Source of the DNA: Pseudaquabacterium pictum
Lineage (GTDB): Bacteria > Pseudomonadota > Gammaproteobacteria > Burkholderiales > Burkholderiaceae_C
Direction: 5' to 3'
NCBI RefSeq assembly: GCF_005403045.1
Contig: NZ_BJCL01000001.1
Coordinates: 434,001-498,000 of the forward strand
DNA: 64,000 nucleotides
Both the position numbers and the translations under genes were made by a program. The notes beneath the pieces were generated by a model. That model did no database searches and was not told where the DNA came from. It saw only the letters and a list, made by a program, of their open reading frames with translations. Shown piece by piece: positions 45,101-52,208 of the stretch (position 1 is its first letter; the number at the start of each line of letters is the position of its first letter).

Positions 45101-47663
45101 TGGCGGTGTTGGTGACCGTTCGCGCCGGGTTGCCGGCCATGAAGTTGGGCCGCAGCACCACGGTCACGCTGTGGGTGTCGCCATTGGCCAGGGTGCCGAT
45201 GGTGCAGCTGAAGTCCGGCGCGGCCGGCGTGACCTGCGCGCCAGCGGCCAAGCTGCAGGTCGAGCCGGCGCGGGTGGAACTGATCGACACCACGGTGAAG
45301 CCGGTGTCGCCAGCACCGAAGCTGAAGCTGTCGGTCACCACCACGCCCTGGGCCAGCGACGGCCCGTTGTTGCGGTAGGACAGCACGTAGGTGACGTTCT
45401 CGCCAGCGCGCACGCTGCCGGGCGTCACCGACTTGCCGGTCATCTCCACATCGGCGATGGGCGCGATCACCACGGTGTCCTGCGCCGTGTTGTTGGCGCG
45501 GTCGGGATCGCCCTCGACGGTATTGGTGACGGTGGCGGTGTTGGTGAAGCTGCCATCGGCCAGAGGCCGGATGACCACCACCGGAACGGTGACGGTCTCG
45601 CCCGGCGCCAGGGTGCCGCCGGTCTGCGCGCAGGTGACGGTGCCGCTGGCGCTGGCGCTGCAGCTGAAGGTGGCCGTGCCGGCCGACACCACCGGGGTGA
45701 AGGCGCCGAAGGTGGTGCGCCCGGTGAGGAAGCCGGGCACGCTGTCGGTGAACCGCACGCCGGTGGCGCCGTCGCTGCCCGGGCTCTGGTTACTGACCAC
45801 CAGGGTGTAGGTCACCCGGTCCTCGGTGGTGTCGACCGTCTTGTCGCCGCCCGTCGGGGTGGAGGTCGACTTGGCGATGGCCAGGTCGGGCCGGATGGTG
45901 GTGGACGTGGCGCTGACCGTGGCGCAGTCGTTGCCGGGGTTGGGATCGCCATCGACAGGCGGGCTGGCCTGCCCGGCCGGGCCGCCGGCCGGCAGCGACG
46001 CGCCGGTGCAGGCCTCGTTGCGCGCCGCACCCGCCACCGTGGCGGTGGTGGTGATGGACAGCACTGGCAGGGACGCGTTGACCGCCAGGTTGGCGGTGTT
46101 CGGGTGCTCGCACACCACCGCGCCGCTGACCAGGCTGCAGGACCAACCGGTGCCGGTGGCGCTGACGAAGGTCTCGCCGGACAGCACTTCGACCACCCGC
46201 AGCGGACCCCTGGCCACGCGCGGGCCACCGTTGGTCACGGTGATGGACGACACCATGTCGGAGCCCAGGGCCACCGGGTTGGGCGTCTTGGTCTTGGACA
46301 GGCGCAGGTCGGAGCCGTCCGGGCGCACCGGCACATTCACCGAGTCGCTGTTGTTGCCGGTGTTGCCATCGGGCGTGTCGCTGGCGATGCTGGCCGTGTT
46401 GGTGAAGTCGGTGCCGCCGGGCGCCACCGTGGCCGGCGCCGTGGCCACCACGGTGATGTTGTCGGTGTTGCCGACCGGGAAGCTGGCGCGGGTGCAGCGC
46501 ACCACCTGGCCGGTGGCGCCGCAGATCCAGCCGTTGCCGGTGGCCGAGACGTAGGTCCATCCGGTCGGCAGGGGGTCGGTGACGACGGCATTCACCGCCG
46601 CCGACGGTCCGCCATTGCGCGGCTGGATCTGGAACGTGACATTGCTGCCGGCGGTGGCCGGCAAGGTCGAGGTGACGGACTTCTGCGCGATGCGCACGTC
46701 GGCGCCGGGGATCACCGGCGTGTCCACCGTGGCCACGTTGTTGCTGGACACGGGATCGAGCACACCGCCGACGGCCGGCTCCACCGAGGCCGTGTTGGTG
46801 ATGGTGCCGCCTGCAGCCGTCACCCGGCCGGTGACGGTGACCGGCGGCGCGGAGGCACCCACGGCCAGCGTGCCGCTGCGGTTGCAGGTGACGACGCCGG
46901 CGCTGTGGCTGCAGGTCCAGCCGCTGCCCGAAGCCGACAGGAAACCCACCGACGGCGGCAGGGTGTCGGTGATGACCATGGCGCCGCCGGCGTTCGGGCC
47001 GGCGTTGCTGGCGGTCAGGGTGTAGGTGATGACGGCGCCGCCGGGCACCGGGCTGGGGCTGCCGGTCTTGGTCAGCGCCAGGTTGCCGCCCTCGACGACG
47101 GTGGTGGAGTCGGTCTGGGTGTTGTTGGCGCTGTTGGTGTCGTTGTCGGCGCTGATGGTGGCGCTGGCATTGATGACCGACGGCCCGGCCACCACGGCAC
47201 GCCAGGTCAGCACGACCGTGCGCACGTCCGCGCCCGAGGCCCCGACCGTGCCCAGGTTGCACTGCACCGTGGTGGCGCTGGTGGGCGCGCAGTTGGCGCC
47301 GGCCGGGCTGGCCGAGACGAAGCTGGCGCCGCTGGGCACCGTGAAGGTCAGGCGGGTGTTGGTGGCGGCGTCGACGGCGTTGTTGTCGATGCGCATGGTG
47401 TAGCTGTAGGTGCCGCCGGCGGCCACCGGGTCGGGGCTGTCGACCAGTGCGGCCACCTGCGGGTCGGCCGCCAGGGCCAGCGCGGGCAGCAGCCCGGCGG
47501 CCAGTGCCAGCCACCGCTGGCCGGCCATGCGCCAGGCACGCCGTGCCCAGCCCGCCACCTGCCCGCCCTGCCCCGCGTCAGCCGCAGTGGTCCACCCGGC
47601 TTGCGCCGTGCCGTTGCCTGTTCCCAAGAGATCCCCTCGACGCGCCCTGTCTGCGCTGTGCAC
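39099..47663 (-). CDS. giant DUF11/SdrD-B-like repeat surface protein
   Basis: A 2,854-residue secreted protein. A signal peptide (RWLALAAGLLPALALAADPQ) precedes eight DUF11-type Ig-like repeats (residues about 65-1185), seven SdrD-B/Cna-B-like modules (about 1189-2045), another DUF11-type repeat, then further SdrD-B/DUF11 modules (about 2200-2700) and a disordered Ala/Pro/Gln-rich C-terminal tail. Repeat hallmarks are SNPGPS-like NTGPS..., TDTLPxGV and DxNxNGxxD. A normal start could be the GTG at 47663 or the ATG at 47528, both giving the same signal peptide. The first gene of the three-gene unit; likely an adhesin or surface fibre. Confidence 0.85.
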   Translation of the reverse strand: MHSADRARRGDLLGTGNGTAQAGWTTAADAGQGGQVAGWARRAWRMAGQRWLALAAGLLPALALAADPQVAALVDSPDPVAAGGTYSYTMRIDNNAVDAATNTRLTFTVPSGASFVSASPAGANCAPTSATTVQCNLGTVGASGADVRTVVLTWRAVVAGPSVINASATISADNDTNSANNTQTDSTTVVEGGNLALTKTGSPSPVPGGAVITYTLTASNAGPNAGGAMVITDTLPPSVGFLSASGSGWTCSHSAGVVTCNRSGTLAVGASAPPVTVTGRVTAAGGTITNTASVEPAVGGVLDPVSSNNVATVDTPVIPGADVRIAQKSVTSTLPATAGSNVTFQIQPRNGGPSAAVNAVVTDPLPTGWTYVSATGNGWICGATGQVVRCTRASFPVGNTDNITVVATAPATVAPGGTDFTNTASIASDTPDGNTGNNSDSVNVPVRPDGSDLRLSKTKTPNPVALGSDMVSSITVTNGGPRVARGPLRVVEVLSGETFVSATGTGWSCSLVSGAVVCEHPNTANLAVNASLPVLSITTTATVAGAARNEACTGASLPAGGPAGQASPPVDGDPNPGNDCATVSATSTTIRPDLAIAKSTSTPTGGDKTVDTTEDRVTYTLVVSNQSPGSDGATGVRFTDSVPGFLTGRTTFGAFTPVVSAGTATFSCSASASGTVTCAQTGGTLAPGETVTVPVVVIRPLADGSFTNTATVTNTVEGDPDRANNTAQDTVVIAPIADVEMTGKSVTPGSVRAGENVTYVLSYRNNGPSLAQGVVVTDSFSFGAGDTGFTVVSISSTRAGSTCSLAAGAQVTPAAPDFSCTIGTLANGDTHSVTVVLRPNFMAGNPARTVTNTATITTTSVENPAGGNNGNNARNATLTINPALLNLLTNKTDQVDPVPFYLPGEGPSGGTFLSYRVTVSNTGPSYGTGVKISEVMTPPAGRRVRFICDTTTYGGSTCNAPPLCTVSNVDSAAGTALPTFTCDVPAGNATTGVGRGDLASGQSKPIFLRFEALDQPAPAGDVFRNVATASANEPDSNSTNDSASEPTTTRQRVDLRVTKTGSLPTAALNQPFTWTITTENRGPGNSLQTDLTDTLPVGVELTGAVTFTRSSPAGSGTCSVSGRTISCSLGLLNATGVATVTVPARFTSVPAGGAGTNTATVDVDPAKTGGIDTPGGNNTGTHTVNVTAASLAGLVFQDTDRAGSNAGTPQAAGTEPRVAGVAVRLTGTDAFGNPIDRSTTTAADGSYSFDNLPPSDGTGYTVSQTQPAGLGNSPASPPTSGGLAPSAGGSYSAGGGSGNSSYSGVVLAGSTAATQYNFPEVRQPSLSGFVYVDSNLNGVRDAGSDVAIANATVRLLNAGTGAVVATTTTDASGAYSFGTLDPGVLYTLEEPLPSSPANLANGPVNPGLVNGAACTSGCTAQADTPAAGTDRITNIDLGGGLDGTQFNFGERQLASISGLVYVDTDRNNALGGGDTGRIPGVVVRLVQGADCASGTTLQTTSTAADGSYRFDNVVAGAAYLVCQTQPAAYGNGNANGTAASNSISIPALAAGGSSNNLFGEVTASLAGTVYQDNGTGVAAQADNGVKDAGEVGIANVPITVTGTDVLGNPVSRSTTTDASGNWRIDGLLAADASGYTVVEGSIPPASGSFLDGRETAGTAGGNASAVNDRISAIPLAAGQQATGYLFGELGIAPISGTVYIDLNRNTTLDPAPTDGRIPGVTLNLVRGTDCSATPVATTVTDAAGNYSFSGAAVGLTYTICQVQPAGYLQGGENPGAGNTSSANAITIANLPVAGSSGNHFGEIASNSVIAGKVWLDADNGGTVNGSEAGIAGVVVELSGTDIAGNTVTRSTTTDASGNYSFEALPPGTYAVREPTQPAGTLNGRTVPGNIGGSSTGTATAPGTTPSAITGIVLGLSQTSADNNFGELPPAQVAGRVYADNNDNGSIDATESGLAGVVITLTGTDDTGTPVTRSTTTGADGSYAFDNLRPGSYAVTEPTQPAGTVNGRTTPGTLGGAATAPAVAPSAISGITLPPGGQSTANNFGEIGNSPDLRVAKSHSPATVTVNNRFTATLAVRNAGEVATTGAYIVSDKLLAGMVLDGTPAGTGWTCTGAAGSTAFSCTSSTVLAAGANAAPITAPLRVTADALAKSPLQNLVLVEGGGELPARAPSDADRAAFNAGTADALPLCDAAILHNVCRDPAVVQASASIAGTVWFDGGSTPRQLDAGDTRRAGWTVEIVDATGAVVATTTTGADGTWQQADLQPGVPLQVRFRHPETGVAFGYPVNGDTGPGSSGATCEPDAAAKGIASSCAHTRGQPVLDVVLAPGQRLPQQSLPLGVDPSGVLYDAGTRTPVGGGVVTLAPTPGTVCTGWDPRTQVAGATMGGYTISGNGISMPVGSDGLYQFLFLASAPGRCSFDITVNPPAGYTAPSALIPGSTTPLVLPEGPGIFAVQPQPAPPPAGASTTWYTTVLSGSRGPGVVNNHIPLDPVLPGGISLQKTGDRAVAEVGDTVRYSITVQLTSGARPRQTTVIDRLPAGFTYIAGTAMVDGVRIADPVGGVGPVLAFNLGPMPATNRLVLQYRVRLGVGSQQGDGINRARAHACGVPAGCVGPDGRTPIASSVATNEGQHRVQVTGGVFATEACVLGKVFVDCNGNHVQDREELGIPGVRLLLTDGTHLISDSEGKYSVCGLPPRSHVLRIDPHTLPRGSRLTTSSNRNLGEAGSLWLDLKNGELHRADFIEGNCSNTVLDQVKARRAQGEVRAPETERAGQPALRFDSKAHGLDAFSSPAQGTDGANQQAPKPRATDAPPARGAADGTEQNQPTPALPMNRPPPSGRSTSQAPDADNGGRDAKR
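41530..44100 (-). repeat. tandem coding repeats of SdrD-B-like modules
   Basis: This part of the giant gene encodes seven successive modules of roughly 105-125 residues, each with an opening like SGxVYxDxNxNG, a central RSTTTDASGxYSF and a closing FGE. The last two are very alike (both contain REPTQPAGT/TEPTQPAGT and NGRTxPG). Such DNA invites slippage or recombination, so copy number may vary between strains or be misassembled. Confidence 0.75.
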
Positions 47664-47823
47664 CTCGGCGGGCCCTTGCAGCCCGCACTGGATGATGATT
47701 CACCCGTCACAAATGATAAATGCAGCAGGGAGATCTTGATGGCTTGCGGGGAGGTCTGGATCGCTTTAGCCTGAATTCTGCGAAATGCTGGGCAGTTTGT
47801 GCGTTCTTCCGCCGATCGGCCGC

Positions 47824-48930
47824 TCAGCCGCGGTGCAGGGTCCGGGCCAGCGCCCAGGCCTGTTCGGCCAGCGGCTTCGCCCGCTTGCCGGATTCCAGCG
47901 CCGCCGCGTTGCTGGCATTGCCCTGCAGCGCCCGCCCCAGGATGCCCTGCAGGATGCCGGCCAGGCGGAACATGTTGAAGACGATGTAGTAACCCCAGAC
48001 ATCGGCACTGATCTGCCGGCCGCCCTGCCCGGTGGCCTGCAGGTAGGTCTGCAGGTAGGCCGGCTCGGCCGGGATGCCCAGCGCCGCCAGGTCGGCCCCG
48101 GCCAGGCCGCGGCTGGTGGGGCCGTTGGTCATGTGCCAGGTCATGCAGTGGTAGGCGAAGTCGACCAGCGGATCGCCCAGCGTGGACAGCTCCCAGTCCA
48201 GCACCGCCAGGATGCGCGGCTCGGTGGGGTGGAACATGACGTTGTCCAGCCGGTAGTCGCCATGCACGATGCGCACCGGCCCCTCGGGCGGCAGGTGCTG
48301 CGGCAGCCAGTCGATCAGCGCTTCCATCGCCGGGATGGTCTCGGTCTCGGCGGCGCGGTACTGCTGGGTCCAGCGGCGCACCTGGCGCGCCAGGTAGGCC
48401 TCGGGCTTGCCGTAGCCGGCCAGGCCGATGGCCAGCGGGTCGACCCGGTGCAGCGCGGCGATCACCCGGTTCAGCTCGGCATAGATGGCGCTGCGCTCGG
48501 CGGGGGTCATGCCGGGCAGGGTCGGGTCCCACAGCACGCGGCCGTCGACGCAGTCCATCACATAGAAGGCGGTGCCGATCACGTCCGGGTCTTCGCACAG
48601 CACATGGGTGCGGGCCACCGGCACGTCGGTCTGCGCCAGCGCGCTGATGACGCGGAACTCGCGGTCCACCGCATGCGCCGAGGGCAGCAGCACACCCGGC
48701 GGCTTGCGCCGCATCACATAGCGCTGGCCATCGTCGGCGGTGAGCATGAAGGTGGGGTTGCTCTGCCCGCCCTTGAACTGCGCCACCTGCAGCGGGCCGG
48801 CGGCCAGCGCCGGCATGTGGGCATGCAGATGGGCAGCCAGCTTGTCGACATCGAAGGCGTGCTGCGGCGCCACCGGGCGGGTGCCGGTGAACTGGGCGAA
48901 GTTGTGGTGGTTGGTGTCGGTTGCGGTCAT
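47824..48930 (-). CDS. phosphotransferase-family kinase (ACAD10/11 APH-like)
   Basis: The 368-residue protein has an aminoglycoside-phosphotransferase/choline-kinase fold: the nucleotide segment GGQSNPTFMLTADDGQRYVMRRKPPG, the catalytic loop VRIVHGDYRLDNVMFH and the metal motif AVLDWELSTLGDPLVD. It resembles the APH domain of ACAD10/ACAD11, which phosphorylates 4-hydroxyacyl-CoAs before dehydration. No acyl-CoA dehydrogenase is adjacent here. Its ATG overlaps the stop of the tandem TetR gene. Confidence 0.87.
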   Translation of the reverse strand: MTATDTNHHNFAQFTGTRPVAPQHAFDVDKLAAHLHAHMPALAAGPLQVAQFKGGQSNPTFMLTADDGQRYVMRRKPPGVLLPSAHAVDREFRVISALAQTDVPVARTHVLCEDPDVIGTAFYVMDCVDGRVLWDPTLPGMTPAERSAIYAELNRVIAALHRVDPLAIGLAGYGKPEAYLARQVRRWTQQYRAAETETIPAMEALIDWLPQHLPPEGPVRIVHGDYRLDNVMFHPTEPRILAVLDWELSTLGDPLVDFAYHCMTWHMTNGPTSRGLAGADLAALGIPAEPAYLQTYLQATGQGGRQISADVWGYYIVFNMFRLAGILQGILGRALQGNASNAAALESGKRAKPLAEQAWALARTLHRG

Positions 48931-50216
48931 GGGGTTTCCAGGGGCGGGGCCAGCAGGCCCATCAGCAGGGGGCGGGCCAGCAGGGGCTGCAGCGCGGGTG
49001 GGCCGTCGCCAGGCAGCCAGTGCTCCACCTCGGACAAGGCGTTGATCAAGCCGGCGATCAGCTGCGCGGCCACGGCCGGATCGACCAGGCGGATGCTGCC
49101 GTCGGCCTGGCCGGCCACCACCATCGCGGCAAAGCGCTCGCCCAGGCGGTTCATCGTGATGTACTTCTGCCAGCGCAACGCGCCGGGCAACTCGGTCCAG
49201 GCGGTCAGGCGCAGCAGCGGGCCCTGGGGCGAGGTGTGCAGCGCCATCAGCGGCAGGGTGGCGGCCAGCAGGGTCTGCCAGCCGTTGGCGCTGCGCACCG
49301 CGGCCTCGCCCAGCGCGGCCCACTGCACGCCGCGGATCAGCGCGAAGCTGCGCTCGAAGCAGTCGTCGATCAGCTCGTGCTTGGTGTCGTGGTGGTGGTA
49401 GAACGAGCCCTTGGTCAGTTCCAGCGTGGCCGCGATGCGCTCCACCGATGCGCCACCCACGCCGTGGTCGTTGACCAGCCGGGTGGCGGTGCGCAGGTAG
49501 GCCTCGCGGGTGGCGTTGTCGCTGTCGGGGGCATCGGCCGGCGGCAGGTCGGGCGCCGGCAGCGGCGCGGCAGGCCAGGCCTGGTCGGGCGCGGCCAGGC
49601 CGTGCAGCAGCAGGTCGGCCATGGCCGTGGCAACACGGGGGTAGTCGCTGGTCTCGTAGCGGCCCAGCCAGGCCCTCGCCCACAGCAGCTGCGACAGCAG
49701 GCCATGGCAGCGGGCATTGAGCGCCCGCCGCGCCGCGCTGCCCACGACCGGCAAGGCCACGTCGGCACCCGCTCCGCCGGCATGCAGCAGGCCGCGCAGG
49801 CGGCGGAACATCGCCACATAGGCGGCAAAGGCCGGCTCGGCCTGCGGCTGCGGCAGCGCCCGCATGTCGCCGAAGAAGATGAGCGCCGGGCGCAGGCGGT
49901 CCTCGATGGCCGCCAGCATGGCCACATAGCCCTGCACCAGCGCCCGCACCCGGCCGGCCAGGTCACCTGGCGGCACGCGGGCATCGACATCGGCGATGAC
50001 GCCGTCCAGCGCGGCGATGCTGCGCATCAGGCAGGCGACGACCAGGTCTTCCTTCTTGCGGTAGTAATAGGTCAGGCTGTTGGTGGCCAGGCCCACGCTG
50101 GCCGCCACCTCGGACAGGGTGCCGGCCTTGATGCCGCGGCGGTTGAACAGCCGTGCCGCGCCATCGAGGATCAGCTCGCGCTTCTCGGCGAAGCGCAGGG
50201 TGCTTCCGGATGTCAT
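48927..50216 (-). CDS. tandem double TetR-family regulator
   Basis: The 429-residue product contains two full TetR units. The first HTH is near residues 12-60 (RRGIKAGTLSEVAASVGLATNSLTYYYRKKEDL), the second near residues 240-290 (NDHGVGGASVERIAATLELTKGSFYHHHDTKHEL). Each is followed by a helical sensor domain. A single-chain dimer-like regulator is therefore implied. It overlaps both the upstream hydrolase and downstream kinase genes, and may bind the CGGT/ACCG element between the divergent SDR genes. Confidence 0.87.
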   Translation of the reverse strand: MTSGSTLRFAEKRELILDGAARLFNRRGIKAGTLSEVAASVGLATNSLTYYYRKKEDLVVACLMRSIAALDGVIADVDARVPPGDLAGRVRALVQGYVAMLAAIEDRLRPALIFFGDMRALPQPQAEPAFAAYVAMFRRLRGLLHAGGAGADVALPVVGSAARRALNARCHGLLSQLLWARAWLGRYETSDYPRVATAMADLLLHGLAAPDQAWPAAPLPAPDLPPADAPDSDNATREAYLRTATRLVNDHGVGGASVERIAATLELTKGSFYHHHDTKHELIDDCFERSFALIRGVQWAALGEAAVRSANGWQTLLAATLPLMALHTSPQGPLLRLTAWTELPGALRWQKYITMNRLGERFAAMVVAGQADGSIRLVDPAVAAQLIAGLINALSEVEHWLPGDGPPALQPLLARPLLMGLLAPPLETP

Positions 50217-51160
50217 GCCGCAGGCACCAGTTCAGCCAGCAGCTCGGCAAACGCCAGCGGCTGGTCGACCATCACATGGTGGTCGGCATCGGGCACCTCC
50301 CGCAGCGGCGTGCCGGCCGGCGCATGCTGCAGGGCCAGCTGCATCAGCTCGGGCGTGACCAGGCGCGAGCGGCCGCCGCGCACCAGGGTGACCGGGCACT
50401 GGGCGGCGCGCAGCTCCTTCAGCGGCCGGCCGAAGGCGAAGTGGCGGAACAGGAACGGGTCGAAGCGCCACACCCAGCCCGGCCGGCCATCGGGACCGGT
50501 GGTCTGCTTCAGGCCGCGGCGGGCGATCAGGTCGGCGATGAACGGGTGCGCGCAGCCCTGCGGCGGCAGCAGGCGAAAGCGCTGCAGTGCCTCCGCCTCG
50601 CTGGCGTACACCTTGGCCGAGCGCAGCAGCTCGGGCCGGCTGCGCCGCGCCTCGGCCCGCGCCGGCGGCCGCAGCGGCGTGTCGACGATCACCGCCCGGC
50701 CCAGCCGCTGGCCATGGCGCGATGCCAGGTTCATCAGCACGAAGCCGCCGAAGGAGTGCGCGGCCACCACCGGCGGCACCGGGCTGTCGAACAGGCCGGT
50801 GGACTCGGCCACCGCCAGGGCTTCGTCGGCCCACTGGGCCACGCTGTACTGGGTGCGCCAGCCCGAGCCACCCATGCCGGAGAAGCTCATCGCCACCACC
50901 CGCCGGCCGGCCCGCAGCAGCGGCGCGACGAAGCTGTACCAGTCGGCATGGGCGCTGTTGCCGTGCAGCAGCAGCAGGCCCGGCGCGCCGGTGGCGCCCC
51001 AGGCCAGCACCTCGATCGGCGCGCCCTGCACCGTGACGAAGCGGCGCTCGGGTGCATCGGCCAGCGCCTGCTGGAACCAGCTGGGCGCCGGCGGCACGGC
51101 ACCGGCAAACGGCGCCAGCGGCGGCGGGAATTGCGGCGGATGCGCGCGGTGGGCGTTCAT
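50213..51160 (-). CDS. alpha/beta hydrolase
   Basis: A 315-residue alpha/beta-hydrolase. The oxyanion segment is LLLLHGNSAHADW, the nucleophile elbow VVAAHSFGGFVL (serine of HSFGG), and the catalytic histidine lies in PDADHHVMVDQP near the end. It hydrolyses an ester or thioester of unknown identity. ATG 51160 follows the SDR gene by 16 bases; the longer frame translates Arg-rich shadow sequence. It belongs to the same minus-strand unit as the TetR and kinase genes. Confidence 0.85.
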   Translation of the reverse strand: MNAHRAHPPQFPPPLAPFAGAVPPAPSWFQQALADAPERRFVTVQGAPIEVLAWGATGAPGLLLLHGNSAHADWYSFVAPLLRAGRRVVAMSFSGMGGSGWRTQYSVAQWADEALAVAESTGLFDSPVPPVVAAHSFGGFVLMNLASRHGQRLGRAVIVDTPLRPPARAEARRSRPELLRSAKVYASEAEALQRFRLLPPQGCAHPFIADLIARRGLKQTTGPDGRPGWVWRFDPFLFRHFAFGRPLKELRAAQCPVTLVRGGRSRLVTPELMQLALQHAPAGTPLREVPDADHHVMVDQPLAFAELLAELVPAA

Positions 51161-51176
51161 GACCGGCGGCCGCGCC

Positions 51177-52085
51177 TCAGCGGCGCGCCGCCATCGCCTG
51201 CGTGACCTCGTTCTGGCCCTGCGCGGCGCCGCTGGCCGGCACCTGGCTGCCGCTGCGATCACTGACCTGGGCCCAGGCGGCGGCCAGCTGCTCCGGCGTG
51301 TCGGGCCCGCTGCCCAGGTGCAGACCGGTGGTCAGCGTGATGTGGGCTGCCTCGAAGGTGCCGGCGCCGGCGCAGGCGATGGTGCGGTTGGGGGCATCCT
51401 GCGAGGCCAGCACCAGCAGGGCCGGCACCACCGCCTCGGGCGTCAGCACCGCCAGCACCGGCGGCGGCAGCAGGCCTTCGGTCATGCGGGTGGCGGCGGT
51501 GGGGGCGAGGCAGTTGACGCGGATGTCGCTCTTGGCGCCCTCGATCGACAGCGTCTGCATCAGGCCCACCAGGGCCATCTTGGCGGCGCCGTAGTTGGCC
51601 TGGCCGAAGTTGCCGAACAGGCCGGACGACGAGGTCGTCATCACGATGCGGCCGTACTTCTGCGCCACCATGTGCGGCCACACCGCCTGGCAGCAGTGCA
51701 CCGCGCCCATCAGGTGCACGTCGATGACCGCGCGAAAATCCTCCAGCGGCATCTTCGCAAAGCTCTTGTCGCGCAGGATGCCGGCGTTGTTGACCAGGAT
51801 GTCGACCCGGCCCCAGGCGTCGATGGCCTGCTGCACCATCGCCGCCACGGCCGCGGGGTCGGTGACCGAAGCGCCGTTGGCCAGCGCCTGGCCGCCGGCG
51901 GCGACGATCTGATCGACCACCGCCTGCGCCGCGGTGGGCGAGCCGCCGTCGCCGGCCGTGGTGCCGCCCAGGTCATTGACCAGCACCTTGGCGCCGCGCG
52001 CCGCCAGGGCCAGGGCATGGGCGCGACCCAGGCCGCCGCCCGCGCCAGTGACGATGGCCACGCGGCCGCTGAACTCGAGGGTCAT
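51177..52085 (-). CDS. SDR-family 3-hydroxyacyl-CoA dehydrogenase-like (MFE-2 type)
   Basis: A 302-residue short-chain dehydrogenase. The cofactor motif VTGAGGGLGRAHALAL is followed by VNDLGG, the hallmark of the HSD17B4/MFE-2 branch acting on (3R)-hydroxyacyl-CoA. The catalytic Ser-Tyr-Lys are in TTSSSGLFGNFGQANYGAAKMAL. ATG 52085 is chosen over the longer frame. It is the first gene of the minus-strand lipid module and is divergent from a second SDR gene. Confidence 0.87.
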   Translation of the reverse strand: MTLEFSGRVAIVTGAGGGLGRAHALALAARGAKVLVNDLGGTTAGDGGSPTAAQAVVDQIVAAGGQALANGASVTDPAAVAAMVQQAIDAWGRVDILVNNAGILRDKSFAKMPLEDFRAVIDVHLMGAVHCCQAVWPHMVAQKYGRIVMTTSSSGLFGNFGQANYGAAKMALVGLMQTLSIEGAKSDIRVNCLAPTAATRMTEGLLPPPVLAVLTPEAVVPALLVLASQDAPNRTIACAGAGTFEAAHITLTTGLHLGSGPDTPEQLAAAWAQVSDRSGSQVPASGAAQGQNEVTQAMAARR

Positions 52086-52098
52086 GGAATTTTGGTGT

Positions 52099-52137
52099 TT
52101 GGGTATGGAACGGCCGCCGGTTATACCGTAAGTACCG
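52099..52137. promoter_or_regulatory. divergent promoter and operator between two SDR genes
   Basis: On the plus strand TTGGGT (52099-52104) and TATACC (52122-52127) are 17 bases apart. The minus strand shows TATAAC (52125-52120) as a possible -10. The palindrome CGGT-TAT-ACCG (52118-52128) covers both -10 elements, with a further ACCG at 52134-52137. The tandem TetR protein is a natural candidate ligand, untested. Confidence 0.4.
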
Positions 52138-52208
52138 ATGGCGGCTTGGACCAACCCTTGGAAAGATCGGTGTGGCAAACCCTAATCCACCCACCCCGAG
52201 GAATCCCC

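Noticed and set aside
40842-47774. A 2,310-codon open frame on the plus strand opposite the giant repeat gene
   Set aside because: It mirrors the repeat gene exactly, its product is Gly/Ala/Arg/His-rich low complexity, and the opposite strand has a signal peptide and recognisable domains. In GC-rich repeats such shadow frames stay open by codon bias.
47664-47823. A strong promoter for the giant surface-protein unit
   Set aside because: The 160 bases contain a TATCAT-like -10 on the minus strand but no convincing -35 at the right distance, and a loopless GCCGATCGGC palindrome; nothing firm enough to list.
48921-52208. Extension of the plus-strand SDR frame upstream by more than 1,000 codons
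   Set aside because: The extension lies antisense to the double TetR, hydrolase and SDR genes; the real start at 52209 has a ribosome site and the SDR N-terminus.
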